This document shows positions 48,801 to 58,461 of a stretch of 64,000 nucleotides of DNA, piece after piece (position 1 is the first letter of the stretch; every line of letters begins with the position of its first letter). The notes under the pieces are model-generated. The model was not told the origin of the DNA and searched no databases. It saw nothing but the letters and a program-made list of their open reading frames with translations. The translations under genes were made by a program, and so were the position numbers. The DNA comes from Elysia chlorotica. Taxonomy: Eukaryota > Mollusca > Gastropoda > Plakobranchidae. The stretch covers positions 446,275 through 510,274 of the forward strand of contig RQTK01000016.1 of NCBI GenBank assembly GCA_003991915.1, given 5' to 3'.

Positions 48801-49907
48801 AATTCAGGTAATTGATTATTTTCCTACATGTTAGGCATGGGAAAAAAACAAGCAAACTCTGTATATCGCAAAGGCTAAAAATTCTGTAATGAGAATATAA
48901 AAGACACTTTGCTTTCTTGGTAACTTCTGTACAGTTCCTAGCTTTACGGAAATACCCGATTTGCCACCCAAATTTACATCATTGTCAATTCAAGATTATA
49001 CCTTCAAACAATTCGATCTATTGTTTCCTACTTATCTAAGGCATAAAGATGGCGTGGTTATCTCAACGAAATATTTTTGACACTTTTGATTTTTAAGACC
49101 AAATGACAGAGGTATTGACTCATTGAACCCAATGAGTTTGAATTTGATGGGGCATAAATGGTATACAAGACTTGAGAGATCAACCCTGAGCTACCCTAAT
49201 AAAAAAATATATGTAGATTCTTGAGTGGGAGTGGATCTGTTCAGTTATCATGTAGTCTCTTCTGCTCTTCTATACTTCTGTGATGCCATAACATTTTTTA
49301 GTCTTGCAAAATAGTCCAGAGGTTGATATTAACCCCTCCCTGATCAAACATAGACAAGATGATGTAGTCTGATTGTCTGTGTCTAAAATATTACACATTC
49401 TCTTATTAAGTATATGTATAGTAGAAAACTATTCAATGTGGAAACAAGAGCACAACACATAAAAGTGTATCTACTTCATTATTAAGGACCCTAGCAAGTA
49501 CACGTGCACACATAAAATAAATTGTAAAGATGGGAGGAAAATACATGTATACAACTTGGCAATTGAAGTCTAATGAAGTCAATAAAGGAGAAATGTTGTT
49601 TGTTTATCTTTACCTTCAGTTCTGTTATTTTTATCAAGTTCCTCCATTGCCAATACCTTGTGTGTATTGTATATCTTTTTTCCTACTTAGTAAGTAGTGA
49701 GAGTACCTGTGTCCAATATTTGTAGCTTTTTATGAACCTATGTTGTATTTCCATGAAACCCACCCAGAGAGTCCCAGATCGCTGCTCTCTGCCTGCCGAG
49801 TAAAGATCGTCTCTTGCTTGCCGCGCCCCAGGCCAGGCTTGGAGTGCCTGATGAGGCTGCCTCTGCCCTCCCCGATCATAGCTTACCTCCAGTTCCAAGA
49901 TGTATGA
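40811..49907 (+). CDS. ASB1-like: Ankyrin repeat and SOCS box protein, ASB1/ASB12-like (six exons, complete)
   Basis: Exons 40811-40872, 42296-42588, 43515-43735, 45997-46180, 47554-47715 and 49768-49907 join in phase to 1,062 nt, or 353 residues plus TGA. All introns are GT-AG. Residues about 70-210 carry four ankyrin repeats, with recognisable cores CTPVRLAATGGHE, VDVKGQTPLFVAV and STPLNVAFMNGD. Residues 308-353 are a SOCS box: BC box SLLSACRVKI (312-321) and Cul5 box LMRLPLPSPIIAYL (335-348), both matching consensus. In this family ankyrin repeats bind substrate while the SOCS box recruits Elongin B/C and Cullin-5-Rbx2 for ubiquitination in the cytosol. Length is close to vertebrate ASB1 (about 335 aa). 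The VDVKGQT core and the C-terminus resemble ASB1, but ASB12 is also close, so the paralogue is inferred. ATG 40811 follows an in-frame TGA at 40769. Residues 193-307 are divergent. Every intron holds repeats. Confidence 0.93.
41183..41440 (+). mobile_element. SINE family A, full length, ASB1-like intron 1
   Basis: Head AACAGGGGGTAGAGAGTTGG with box B TTGGTTCGAATCCC, then CCCCACTGGATGG, GACCTGTTGAGACAAGG and a tail CTGACGCTGGAAGTTAAGC. Confidence 0.78.
41962..42160 (+). repeat. CT-rich tract in ASB1-like intron 1
   Basis: (CT)n 41962-42040 followed by interrupted CT, ending about 135 nt before exon 2. Confidence 0.92.
42296..42588 (+). CDS. ASB1-like: ASB1-like exon 2 (linker and first ankyrin repeat)
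   Basis: The acceptor follows a pyrimidine-rich stretch ending ACCCCAG, and the donor is GGTAATA. A second acceptor 8 nt downstream (TTTCAG, exon from 42304) would need a different upstream phase. The exon encodes a basic leader, an amphipathic segment (DVADVIMQQFEF), ankyrin repeat 1 (ELHNVAFCGD) and the start of repeat 2 (RLGCTPVRLAAT). It is GC-rich against AT-rich introns. Confidence 0.9.
42762..42860 (+). repeat. GAA microsatellite in ASB1-like intron 2
   Basis: About 27 GAA triplets, then a GA-rich tail to about 42903. Confidence 0.95.
43515..43735 (+). CDS. ASB1-like: ASB1-like exon 3 (ankyrin repeats 2-4)
   Basis: Acceptor TTGCACAG, donor GTGAGT, ending in phase 0. The exon continues repeat 2 (GGHETCLKLLIKAGADI), gives all of repeat 3 (GQTPLFVAVKNRRLECARLL) and begins repeat 4 (STPLNVAFMNGDVNSVL). 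Confidence 0.95.
43778..43945 (+). mobile_element. SINE family A, internally deleted, ASB1-like intron 3
   Basis: Head GGTTGAGCCCTGAGGTAGAA with box B TGGTTCGAGCCCC joins directly to the distal body (GCAGCACGTAAATTTGCCAG). It starts about 40 nt past the exon 3 donor. Confidence 0.68.
44287..44765 (+). repeat. Divergent direct repeat in ASB1-like intron 3
   Basis: Units 44287-44495 and 44566-44765 share TATAGTGCAGC-CTAAGA, ACGTAAGCTTT-GG-CTTTACG, CCTTCAT-AGACAAA and ACAAAGGTATGC. Probably a dispersed element in two copies. Confidence 0.75.
45555..45815 (+). mobile_element. SINE family A, full length, ASB1-like intron 3
   Basis: Head AACTGGCTGAAGTGGTAGAG with box B CTGTTCGAAATC, body CCCACTGGTTAGG and GTCTGAGACAAGAGTCCAGG, tail through ATAGCCTATATAGTG. 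Confidence 0.8.
45997..46180 (+). CDS. ASB1-like: ASB1-like exon 4
   Basis: Acceptor CCCCTCCTCAG, donor GTGAGT. It opens with LLLQFGAHPDKM, which completes the repeat-4 helix begun in exon 3, then runs into a segment (FAPKISSLDAAMENLHEGD) with weak ankyrin spacing, followed by VYLAVRALLERGCRT, a likely helix pair. Confidence 0.93.
46204..46440 (-). mobile_element. LINE ORF2 C-terminus in ASB1-like intron 4
   Basis: The - strand reads PQGKRKVGRPKQTWRRSMEA, EIRSAGMTWTELKRDAQNR and VRWRGVALALCSSGD, the hallmark C-terminal block of a common endonuclease/reverse-transcriptase LINE. It is 5'-truncated, and its 3' end lies only about 20 nt from the donor of exon 4. Confidence 0.8.
46505..46910 (+). 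mobile_element. Second LINE C-terminus in ASB1-like intron 4, opposite strand
   Basis: Reads ATEMWFIQRMLKVSWTMRK, LVGLVMSKHSLE and MNGKRAKGRHIEK with stops, then a GATGATGAT tail. This is the typical end of RTE/CR1-like LINEs. It is head-to-head with the element at 46204-46440. Confidence 0.72.
47554..47715 (+). CDS. ASB1-like: ASB1-like exon 5
   Basis: Acceptor TCGGCCAG, donor GTGAGA. One base carried over from exon 4 opens it as Thr-Ser. It encodes CVYMDREQLVDLLFAFGVRS, an ankyrin-like helix pair, and a short linker ending KERLIALR before the SOCS box. Confidence 0.92.
48095..48335 (-). mobile_element. SINE family A, ASB1-like intron 5
   Basis: Body TTGTGGACAGACCCCAAGAC to a head with GGGATTCGAACTGCGGACC. 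The extreme tail is missing. Confidence 0.75.
49768..49907 (+). CDS. ASB1-like: ASB1-like exon 6 (SOCS box and stop)
   Basis: Acceptor CACCCAG. The exon encodes the complete SOCS box: the Elongin-binding BC box (L313, C317, I321) and the Cullin-5 box (L338-P339-L340-P341 and Y347-L348). TGA is at 49905-49907. No canonical AATAAA lies close downstream. An ATTAAA near 50,165 is a weak candidate polyadenylation signal. Confidence 0.94.
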
Positions 49908-50876
49908 TACAGCGAGGGTTTTATGGACAACACAGAAATTGTCACCTCTATGGATGACGGTCGCAAAAAGTTTCTGATTGCTTGGAATAATATATTGACA
50001 TGTGTGGTATCTCTGTCACGGGAGTTCACAATTTCTCTCATTCTGTAATGTTCGGTATACACTAAGGGCACCTGTTATTATCTCATTGATGAACCCTAAT
50101 ATGTATGTAAACAAGGCTAGGGTATTTCTTCCTTTTCTTCAAAGACAGATTTGATATTTATTTAAATTAAAAGGGAGAAAAAATAAGTTCTTGTCCAAAT
50201 CTGAATGATTTGACGTAAGTTCTTGATAATGAATTAAAAGCAGTCTAAAAATGATCTTTAGCATATTTAGGTTCCTCCTCCTTTCTGGGGCTTTCATAAA
50301 ATTTAAAAGAAAAGAAAAATATAAGAGTACATTCTATAACTCTGGGGTTGTATCAACCTTAAGGAATTTTTTTAAACTATAAGATGGAATAGAAGACATG
50401 TTTTTTTTTTCTCTATTGAATTTCAGCACTATATTTTTGTTTAAGTCTACAGACTTGTGTTTTCATCATCTGTTGAAAACTTAATATCTGAACCGGACAG
50501 TTTAATTCCCCCCTCTGTGGGATTTTTTATGTTGTGGAATGGTTCTGTCACCCAACTAGTTTTTTTGTCCTTTTTTCCAACCCAAAGTGTTCAACTTTGC
50601 TCATGATGCCTTGCACAAGTCAACATTGGATGGACTCCACCTATTGTGATATGTGATTTCAATGTGTAGATAGCAGCGTACGCTTTCAGTTCAAACTGTT
50701 ACTCTACGTCCACAAACATTACTTGTTTTGCTAGACAAAGCGCCTTACAATGACTATATGGAACCTTTGCTAAGTTTATTGTGTATAATTCTATGTAAGT
50801 TTTCTGTATGTTGGAAACTTGACAATTATAAAGCCTTACTATAAGCACAAATCAATGGTGGTGTTGGGATTTTTGG

Positions 50877-51112
50877 GGACGTGGTAGCCCTGGGGTTGAA
50901 CATCAAATTCCCTTACAGGAGGTCCTCGGTTAGAGTCCCATTCTGGCAACTTCATACCCTACTGGTTGGGAAGGTTTTAGTATAATGTGATTGTCTGAGA
51001 CAGAATCTTGGTATCCCCGCCCTGTCTCTGTGTGGCAGCACATAAATTGTCAGACGTTAGTCTTGGGGCTAGTCCATGATATTGTCTATATTGTCCTGAC
51101 CTGGATGGTAAG
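50877..51112 (+). mobile_element. SINE family A, downstream of the ASB1-like gene
   Basis: Head GGACGTGGTAGCCCTGGGG with box B CGGTTAGAGTCCC, then CCTACTGGTTGGG and CCCGCCCTGTCTCTGTGTGG to the tail. Confidence 0.75.
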
Positions 51113-53276
51113 CATGTTTTATATGTATTTTAAGCATACTTGCTGGGTTGTTGTTTTTTAATGCATAACATGTGGTATGTGATATACTTGTATATGTTTA
51201 TTTTTTTACTTTTTTTTTCAAACATCATTATTACTAGTTTTGGAATCAAAACCTTGATTTCCCTCCATGTTTGCGTGCAATCGAACATACTTGTCTTAAG
51301 TATGTGCAGAATGCACGCTGCATATATTTTCTTCACGTTTAACGTAAGACGTCTTCAAACGGTTTTAAAACATTGTCATGACACTCATCTGTGATACATC
51401 TATAAATTATAAAAACTTAACTCGCTCTTGTCTCAACTAGCTAGTAAACTATGCTTTTTTTAATCAGATATTTTATCCAAATTTTTCTTTAATTAAATCT
51501 ATAAATCAATTAAATTCAGAGTTCAAAACTGTTTTGATGAACTGCTATGTCATGTGTATTTTATGTTTCTTGTTATTCTTTTGCTGTTTTTTTCTCCATT
51601 ACCTGACCATTTGCTTTATGTTTGGTTAATAATTTTTGAACATTGACCAGATAAAATGCATGGCAAATAGGTGTGGCAATAGCAAACTAGCTTAGGAAAT
51701 GAGATATTATTCAAACCCCCTATGTGAACCTTTGAGTCAGAAAAAAAGTGTGAGTGAAGTTACCAGAGTAATTTCAATGTTTTTTACTGACTTACAGAAT
51801 CTATTGATATCATTAATGAGGCCCTGGCTGTTTTTTTTTTAAGCATAAGGTCTAGCTGAAACATTAGTCATTTAATACAAAGATAATATTTAGAGTGCTT
51901 TAAAATGACTATAAACATATACAAACATTGATGTTGTTTTTTTTTTATTTGCAGATGTTGCAGAGCAAAGTAATTTACATATACTAATTAATTAGCAGAG
52001 CTCATGGTACATGTTTATGCAATTAATTTGAATACACCATAATAACTAAAAGTACAGTAGAAACCACTTCAAGTCAATTGTTTTAACACTAATGCATTTG
52101 AACAGTCTCTTTCTTGTTTTTCTTTTTTTAATGTATTTTTACAAAGTTAGCTTTTGTTTCAAGCCAACACATTAATTTCTCTGCTATTGCAATGTTGATA
52201 CTCAACAGAATCCACTGCTATTGAAAGTCTCCTGTCTGTAAGATCTTTCTCTCCCTCCTATTGGAGTCAACAATATATGGACGAACAGTGATCTGATTCT
52301 TCAAATTCTCTTTAATAATATTGTTTTCTAATTTTTTTGCCTGTGATAGTAACGCATTTAAAACTTTTACAATGTATTGTATTCACAAATGTCTCAAGGA
52401 AGAGACACATTGGATTGTTTTAGAATGATTATGATTGCTGCAAAAAATTATTTTTTTTATTCAAGACAGAAATATATTTTTTTTTTACCAACAAATAGGC
52501 CTACAGAGAACTGAAAAAGTACAAGAATTATTCTGTTGAAAGATAAACGGAAAACATTTTTTTTAAAGTAATACTTATGCTCAGAACATTGCTTCAGTGA
52601 CATATCACTTTATGTGAGACAAATATTTTGGTTTTTGTGTTCAGAATATAAAAAAGCTTTGTATTGATTGCAACCACTGGATCTACTTATGATATTATGT
52701 GTCTCTCCTAATCATTGTGTTATCACTTATTTAACTTTAGACATTAAGGCTATCAGGACCTATTTTTACTCGTGTCAACTCTGAGGGCTTGACAAATCTA
52801 GTTCTCAAGTCGGGTTCTGTAGCACTTCAGTATTTACAAATTTAGTTAAATACATTGCTTTTCACTACACTTTGTAATTAACCATTTAACAATATTCATA
52901 TTGAAATGGTGCGACCATAGGGAATAATAGGTTTTTAGATAACGCATCCTGGAACATTAGAGATTTTGAATATGTCAAAGTTTATGTTAGGATTTCTAGT
53001 TAGAAATATCTTGCTGTAAGACCATGTAAAAAATAGGAATAATTTAGATCTATATAAACCTATATCTAGACAAATTGATTGTAACTTATTAAAATATAAA
53101 CTACATTCAATATGTAATGTTTTTTTTTGCTAAGGCTTTGATTCATTCAGTCTAGAGAAAGTTTCTAGAAATAGGTAGCTATTCATAGGAATTATATGTA
53201 TCCAATTCCATATCCAATTTGTATCAATTTTACTGAATAACAAATGAAGCTAGTCTAAAACTTAATATTTATTTGC

Positions 53277-53440
53277 CCAATAACATCCCCCATTGTTTGG
53301 GTCAGTGTCAGTATGTGACAGACTGAGACAGATTCATAATATCCCAGCACTGTCTCTGGGTAGCAGCACAAAAAAGTTGTCAGACATGAGTCTTGTGAAC
53401 CGTCCACAATACATGTGTACATGTATAACCTTTATATTTT
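53277..53440 (+). mobile_element. SINE family A, body only
   Basis: GTTTGGGTCAGTGTCAGTAT, GACAGACTGAGACAG and GTAGCAGCACAAAAAAGTTG. Head and terminal tail missing. Confidence 0.6.
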
Positions 53441-54230
53441 AAGCAACCATCTGAACATGACCCTTAAAATATCTCCATACAAGTGATGCAATCTACATCT
53501 ATTTAAGCAACCATCTGAACGTGACCCTTCAAATATCTCCTGGTTATAAATGCTGTGGAATTAGCTAAGATAAACCCCTTGGAGACAAACTGAAAGCTTA
53601 TTTATACAGTTTATATAGCCACAGTTTATATTAGCCATAGTTTATATTAGCCTATGAGGATTCCACTTTAATTCTATCCAGGTTCTGGATTAACATCCGC
53701 TTAGGCTACAAGAAAAAAAAAAAGGTCCCAATAATGACTCTGTGAACTTTAAAAATTTATACAAGTGCCAAATATTAATTGTATTTTTTTCCATGCTATG
53801 TCTTAGAAATCGAGTTAATTTTCAAAAATTTAAAAACTTCTGCGTCACATAATTATGTTGGTCTCATTTCAATGTTCATTTGTTTAAACTTATATATCTT
53901 TGGGAGGCTTGTGAATATCATTTAAGTTCTTTTTATTTACCAGATTTAAAAGCATTTTCTCTAGAGAGTTTTCTTAAAAACAACTGAATCTGTGTTGCAG
54001 TGGGGTTTAAAGCCTGTCTGGCCCTGCAGTTTTTCACGGCCGCAAAATTTACCCTTTCCCGCAAAAAATGGCAAAATTTGGGATTTTCATGTTGTTTTTA
54101 TGAACAGAAAATCAATAATTTAAGACTTCTGTCTGAATTATAACCTCACAACCAACAATAAACACACAAAAGAGTTTCTCTCTCTCTCTCTCTCTCTCCC
54201 AATTTAATCTAGGCAATTGTCAAAATAAAT

Positions 54231-55058
54231 TTTTCATGAGCCTGAATATTTCAGTAAAAATTAGTTTGGTTAGTACGTGTACCCACATTTTTAAATAAAC
54301 ACAAAGTCACCCATATCATATTTTTCAAGTTGCCTTACAGTTACTCCTACGTTGGCAAATTTTGGCATCTCTGGCAAAATCCGAGGCACATTTTGGCATT
54401 TTTTGCCGCTAAATTTTGTTAACTTTCGGGTTTCGAATGTAAAAAAACTGCAGGGACAGGCCAGCATTTTTTTTGTTGGTTCTTTTTTATCACAATATTC
54501 TCTCTAGATTCATCATTTCTTCAAGTCTTCAACTCCTATCAGTGATCACTGTATTTCTACGCAAATTACCTCTTTCAAATTGTTGAATATTCATGCACCT
54601 TTCCCAGTTTGTAGCTTGACACCCACGCTTTATGATTCCGTAAAAAGTTTGACAAAGTTCATCATTTTGACATTAAGAAGTACTCAGCAATAAAAGTTAT
54701 GAGCCTGAACATTTCAGTAAAAATTAATTTGGTTAAGGCACATTTTGGCATTTTTTGCTGCTAAATTTTGTTAACTTTAGGGTTTCAAATGTAAAAAAAA
54801 AACTGCAGGGAGAGGCCAGCATTTTTTTTTTTGTTGGTTCTTTTTAATCAAAATATTTTCTCTAGATTCATCATTTCTTCAAGTCTTCAACTCCTATCAG
54901 TGATCACTGTATTTCTACGCAAATTACCTCTTTCAAATTGTTGAATATTCATGCACCTTTCCCAGTTTGTAGCTTGACGCCCACGCTTTATGATTCAGTA
55001 AAAAGTTTTACAAAGTTCATCATTTTGGCATTAAGAAGTACTCAGCAATAAAAGCAAT
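54231..55058 (+). repeat. Tandem duplication of about 360 bp
   Basis: Copy 2 (54699-55058) repeats copy 1 (54231-54701), except that a roughly 120-bp block (54267-54383) is absent. Shared anchors: GAGCCTGAATATTTCAGTAA, TTCAAGTCTTCAACTCCTAT and AAGAAGTACTCAGCAATAAA. Confidence 0.9.
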
Positions 55059-57201
55059 ATTAGAATGAAATGGCAAAAATTCTAGAATGGTTTTGAGTTT
55101 GGTCATTTTTGTTTTTTCTTTTGTTTTGTTTTTAAGTTGTGTGCTCATTTACAATTTAATATTAAAATCAGAACCATCACCTTCAGCTGACAATAAATAT
55201 ATGAGTAGTCAAGTTGAGTTAGGACTTGTCTTTTTAGAATATGTACATATATAGTAGTTGAAGAAGTTGTTCAACTTCCCCCTTTACATGATGGAGCCAT
55301 GTGTACACAACTGTAACTTTAAGCATTTTAAAACTTTCCAAGTGGATCCACTTTGATGTAAATATCTCTTTTCTGTGAATCTTTGGTATCCTCTGCAATT
55401 TTGAAAATTTTGTATTTTTTTCCACCCAATGAATCCCCAAATACACATAATGCATGTACCATAATTATGGGGAATGCAATTAGAAAAAAAATTCTTTAGC
55501 AATCGTGATAAAACAAATTTTTAGCTTGGATTTGGTCAAGTTTTGTTTTATGCTTTTTTTTTAAATATTAAATTAATATTAATTTAATGATGTGCATACA
55601 AATTCAAGTGAGACAAAAAAAAAGACAGCTGCAAATTTGAAAAACAACTTGTGATCTCATATAATTTCTTACAGTCGGCATGTCGGTACTTGTCTACCTA
55701 GGATAAGTCATCAATAAGCTGTAAGGTGTTTGGGGGTCCATGTGCCATGTCACTACTGGTTGATTTCTGTTCAAGCATATGAGCAAAGGTCAAAATTTGC
55801 CAGAAAAATGTTTAAATCTAGAAATGCATAAATTAATATTTAATGCTTTCTTGGATGAAAATAAGAAAAGTAAATGGTTTCTATGGTTGGAAACATAACA
55901 TCTTATCTCCTTGTAAATACCGTTTTTATGATGACGTGGAAGGGTGTCTGATGTGACATGTCACATATGTTAATTGCCAAAAATTTCATAGACATAAATT
56001 ATAAATAAAACAATACACCTCTAACTGGCTATTGTTGCTTTATGTACCAAAGACAATTTTATAGTCAAAAACGTAATTTTGTTTCTACATTTTCACAAAA
56101 TTAAGGGTGACATGTCACATTCGACATTTCTGAATAAGATTTTCTCTATTTTTCCCTTAAAACTAGAATCAACCGTCACAAACTTTTAACAAAGGTTGAA
56201 TTAATAATTAATATTTTAAACTAATTTACAACCCAAATAGATACTATAGGTTCAGATAATTAAAGAAATAAGTGTCTGATGTAGCGCCACCAGACATTTT
56301 AAAACACAATTACAAAAACAATCTAAAATGACCTAATTTATTTTTCAAATATCTACTATACTATATTAATTTATTAAAGCTAAATCTAAAGACAAATTTT
56401 GAGACATAAAAACTATTACAATACACCTATTTTATTTTTTTTATTTCTTTTGTCTGATTTTACTTACATCGAATGTAACCTAAGACAACCGTGAAACAAA
56501 TTTTTAGGAATTATGTTGAGGAAAAAAAAAGTTAAAGAAAATCCTATTTAAATTTTAATACTGGAAAGAACTTTAGTCATTTATTTTCTATTGATATGCA
56601 TGCATTGCATTTAATACTGTAGGTCTAATGTTTGATGTGACTCTTAAACATGTGGACATCTTTGTCACGAACCATCTGCTTGCTCACTCTAGAACGCCAG
56701 ATTCCAAGAAACTGAGCGAAGGATTTAACTATGACCTCTATAGTACATCTAAACCAGTAACACAGTTTAGTAATATTTAAACACATGAAATTATAGTATT
56801 AAAATCCCACTTCACGTGTCTGACGTGATCTGGGTATACAGTGGAAACCTCATAATTCGAATTGCTTGGGGTTTGATCTAAATATCAAATTATGAGGATT
56901 CAAACCATAAAAGTGTTAAAATTGCTAGACAGTTTTTTACCGTTTATCTTTTTTATTTTTATGATGGCGATGCCCAGTGGCGACATGGATTTTCAGTTTT
57001 GAAGACGTTGCCTGTTTTTGTGTTCTTTTGATGTCTCAGACGTTCAAATTTAATCATGGACATGATAAGAATTAAGAGTATACCTGAGTGTTATAGTGGA
57101 TGTTTCATTGTTCTTTAGAACAACAGAAACCGTTATGACAGAAGTACTTAGTCAAAATAGACTGGCTTTAATCTCGGCCATAGGCTAAGTAGATTGTAAT
57201 C

Positions 57202-57645
57202 ATGGAGACCACCAAGACCCAACATCAACGCTGTAAAAAGAGAGATAAAAGGAGAGGTGTGTCTAAGAACTTGAAAGAGAACTGCGAAGAAACCCTTTCT
57301 CTTTGTAATTATTTTGGGGAATGTATGTCCCCTATCAAACAAGAGAGAAGACTTGCAAGCATGTGTAAGACATATTTTAGGGAGAGTTCAGTACTGTGTT
57401 TCATGTGGTTTATGTTTTTACTTCAACTACAAGTGGACCCATGCCAATAATATTCATGTTAAGAAACGTATTTGTAGAGATGATATCAAACTATTCAAAG
57501 TGTATGCCCGATCGTACACAATGTACTATCTTCCATGGGAGTTTACCCTGGTTTTTTTGAACGCTGTTTACATTTTCATTCCTTGCCAGGCAAGTGTGGG
57601 CATGTTGAAGCAAGCATTTACTGCGTCAGGCTGTTTACTAGCTTG
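57202..57645 (+). mobile_element. LINE apurinic-type endonuclease fragment
   Basis: A basic segment RCKKRDKRRG (57230) is followed by frames resembling the N-terminal endonuclease of CR1/Rex1-like LINEs: CGLCFYFNYKW, NNIHVKKRIC, YLPWEFTLVFLNAVYI and QASVGMLKQAF. A frame change separates the first block from the rest, and the element stops before the catalytic GDFN motif. It sits in the intergenic region downstream of PSMA2. Confidence 0.6.
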
Positions 57646-57957
57646 GCCATGAAGACAGTCGTTGATATTGGTGGTAGCTTCTGAAGCCTTGGCACTGAGT
57701 GGAAACTCAGCACTACTGGCCCAAAACATAGCTGTACAGGTTGATTGATTGTTAATTAGGAGAACCACGTTCACCCCTCCCACTGTATCCAAGTTAACCA
57801 TTTCCATGTCCCGTTAAATCCAAGCATAAGTTATAGGCTTTACATATTAGAAAAAAAACATGGAATCTTGAAAAGTCCCCCTGCAGCGGGTGCTGTTGTA
57901 GGTATGCACCACTGTGCATAAATAAAACAAAAACATTTATCGCCAATCCAAGCATAT

Positions 57958-57963
57958 TTTATT
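57958..57963 (-). terminator. Candidate PSMA2 polyadenylation signal
   Basis: TTTATT on the + strand reads AATAAA on the - strand, roughly 320 nt downstream of the PSMA2 stop. The choice rests on motif and distance only. Confidence 0.4.
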
Positions 57964-58286
57964 TCATAACAATAACAAAAACTCACAAAATTTCTGCCGT
58001 TACCCGGCAAACATACCATCACATTCATGAAGGTTTTAAACAATATTGCATACTTTCACCCTTTCTCTTTCTCACAAGTTACATAAATCATGAGGGATTA
58101 TTATCAGATCAGGTGTCATGAAAAAAAAAAAAATAATCCCTACATTTTTATCTACTTTTTCCCCCTCACATGGCATAAATTCAAACCAAAGAAAAGGAAA
58201 ATGTAATTTAAGTCAGTTTAGAAAAATAAAAGAAAGTTATATAATATAACAAAAATAATGAAGCTGACACACTAGTTCCTATTGCC

Positions 58287-58461
58287 CTAAGAAACTGATG
58301 CCAGATAATCTTTGATCTCTGATGGAGAAAGGCGACGAAACCCAGTGGAGTCGCTGATTCCAATCTCAATGTTGTCCTCCGTCATCTGACCTTCAAAACT
58401 TTCCTTCAGGGTCAGAATGGCTGTATGAACAGCGTCTTCCAGCTCTAGCTTGTCGCTGTAT
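58287..58461 (-). CDS. PSMA2: PSMA2 terminal exon
   Basis: Acceptor CGTGTCTAG. It encodes [33 protein letters not shown] and the C-terminus IKDYLASVS, with TAG at 58287-58289. Confidence 0.97.

Larger units (their letters stand above)
49908..57200. other. Intergenic region downstream of the ASB1-like gene
   Basis: AT-rich, with the 3' UTR of the ASB1-like gene at its start, SINEs at 50.9 and 53.3 kb and a tandem duplication at 54.2-55.1 kb. A 16-bp palindrome ATGTGACATGTCACAT lies at 55951-55966 and its 12-bp core recurs at 56107-56118. No exon recognised. Confidence 0.6.

Noticed and set aside
57568-57807. 79-residue frame on the - strand
   Set aside because: Overlaps the LINE endonuclease relic on the opposite strand. 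No conserved motif in this frame.
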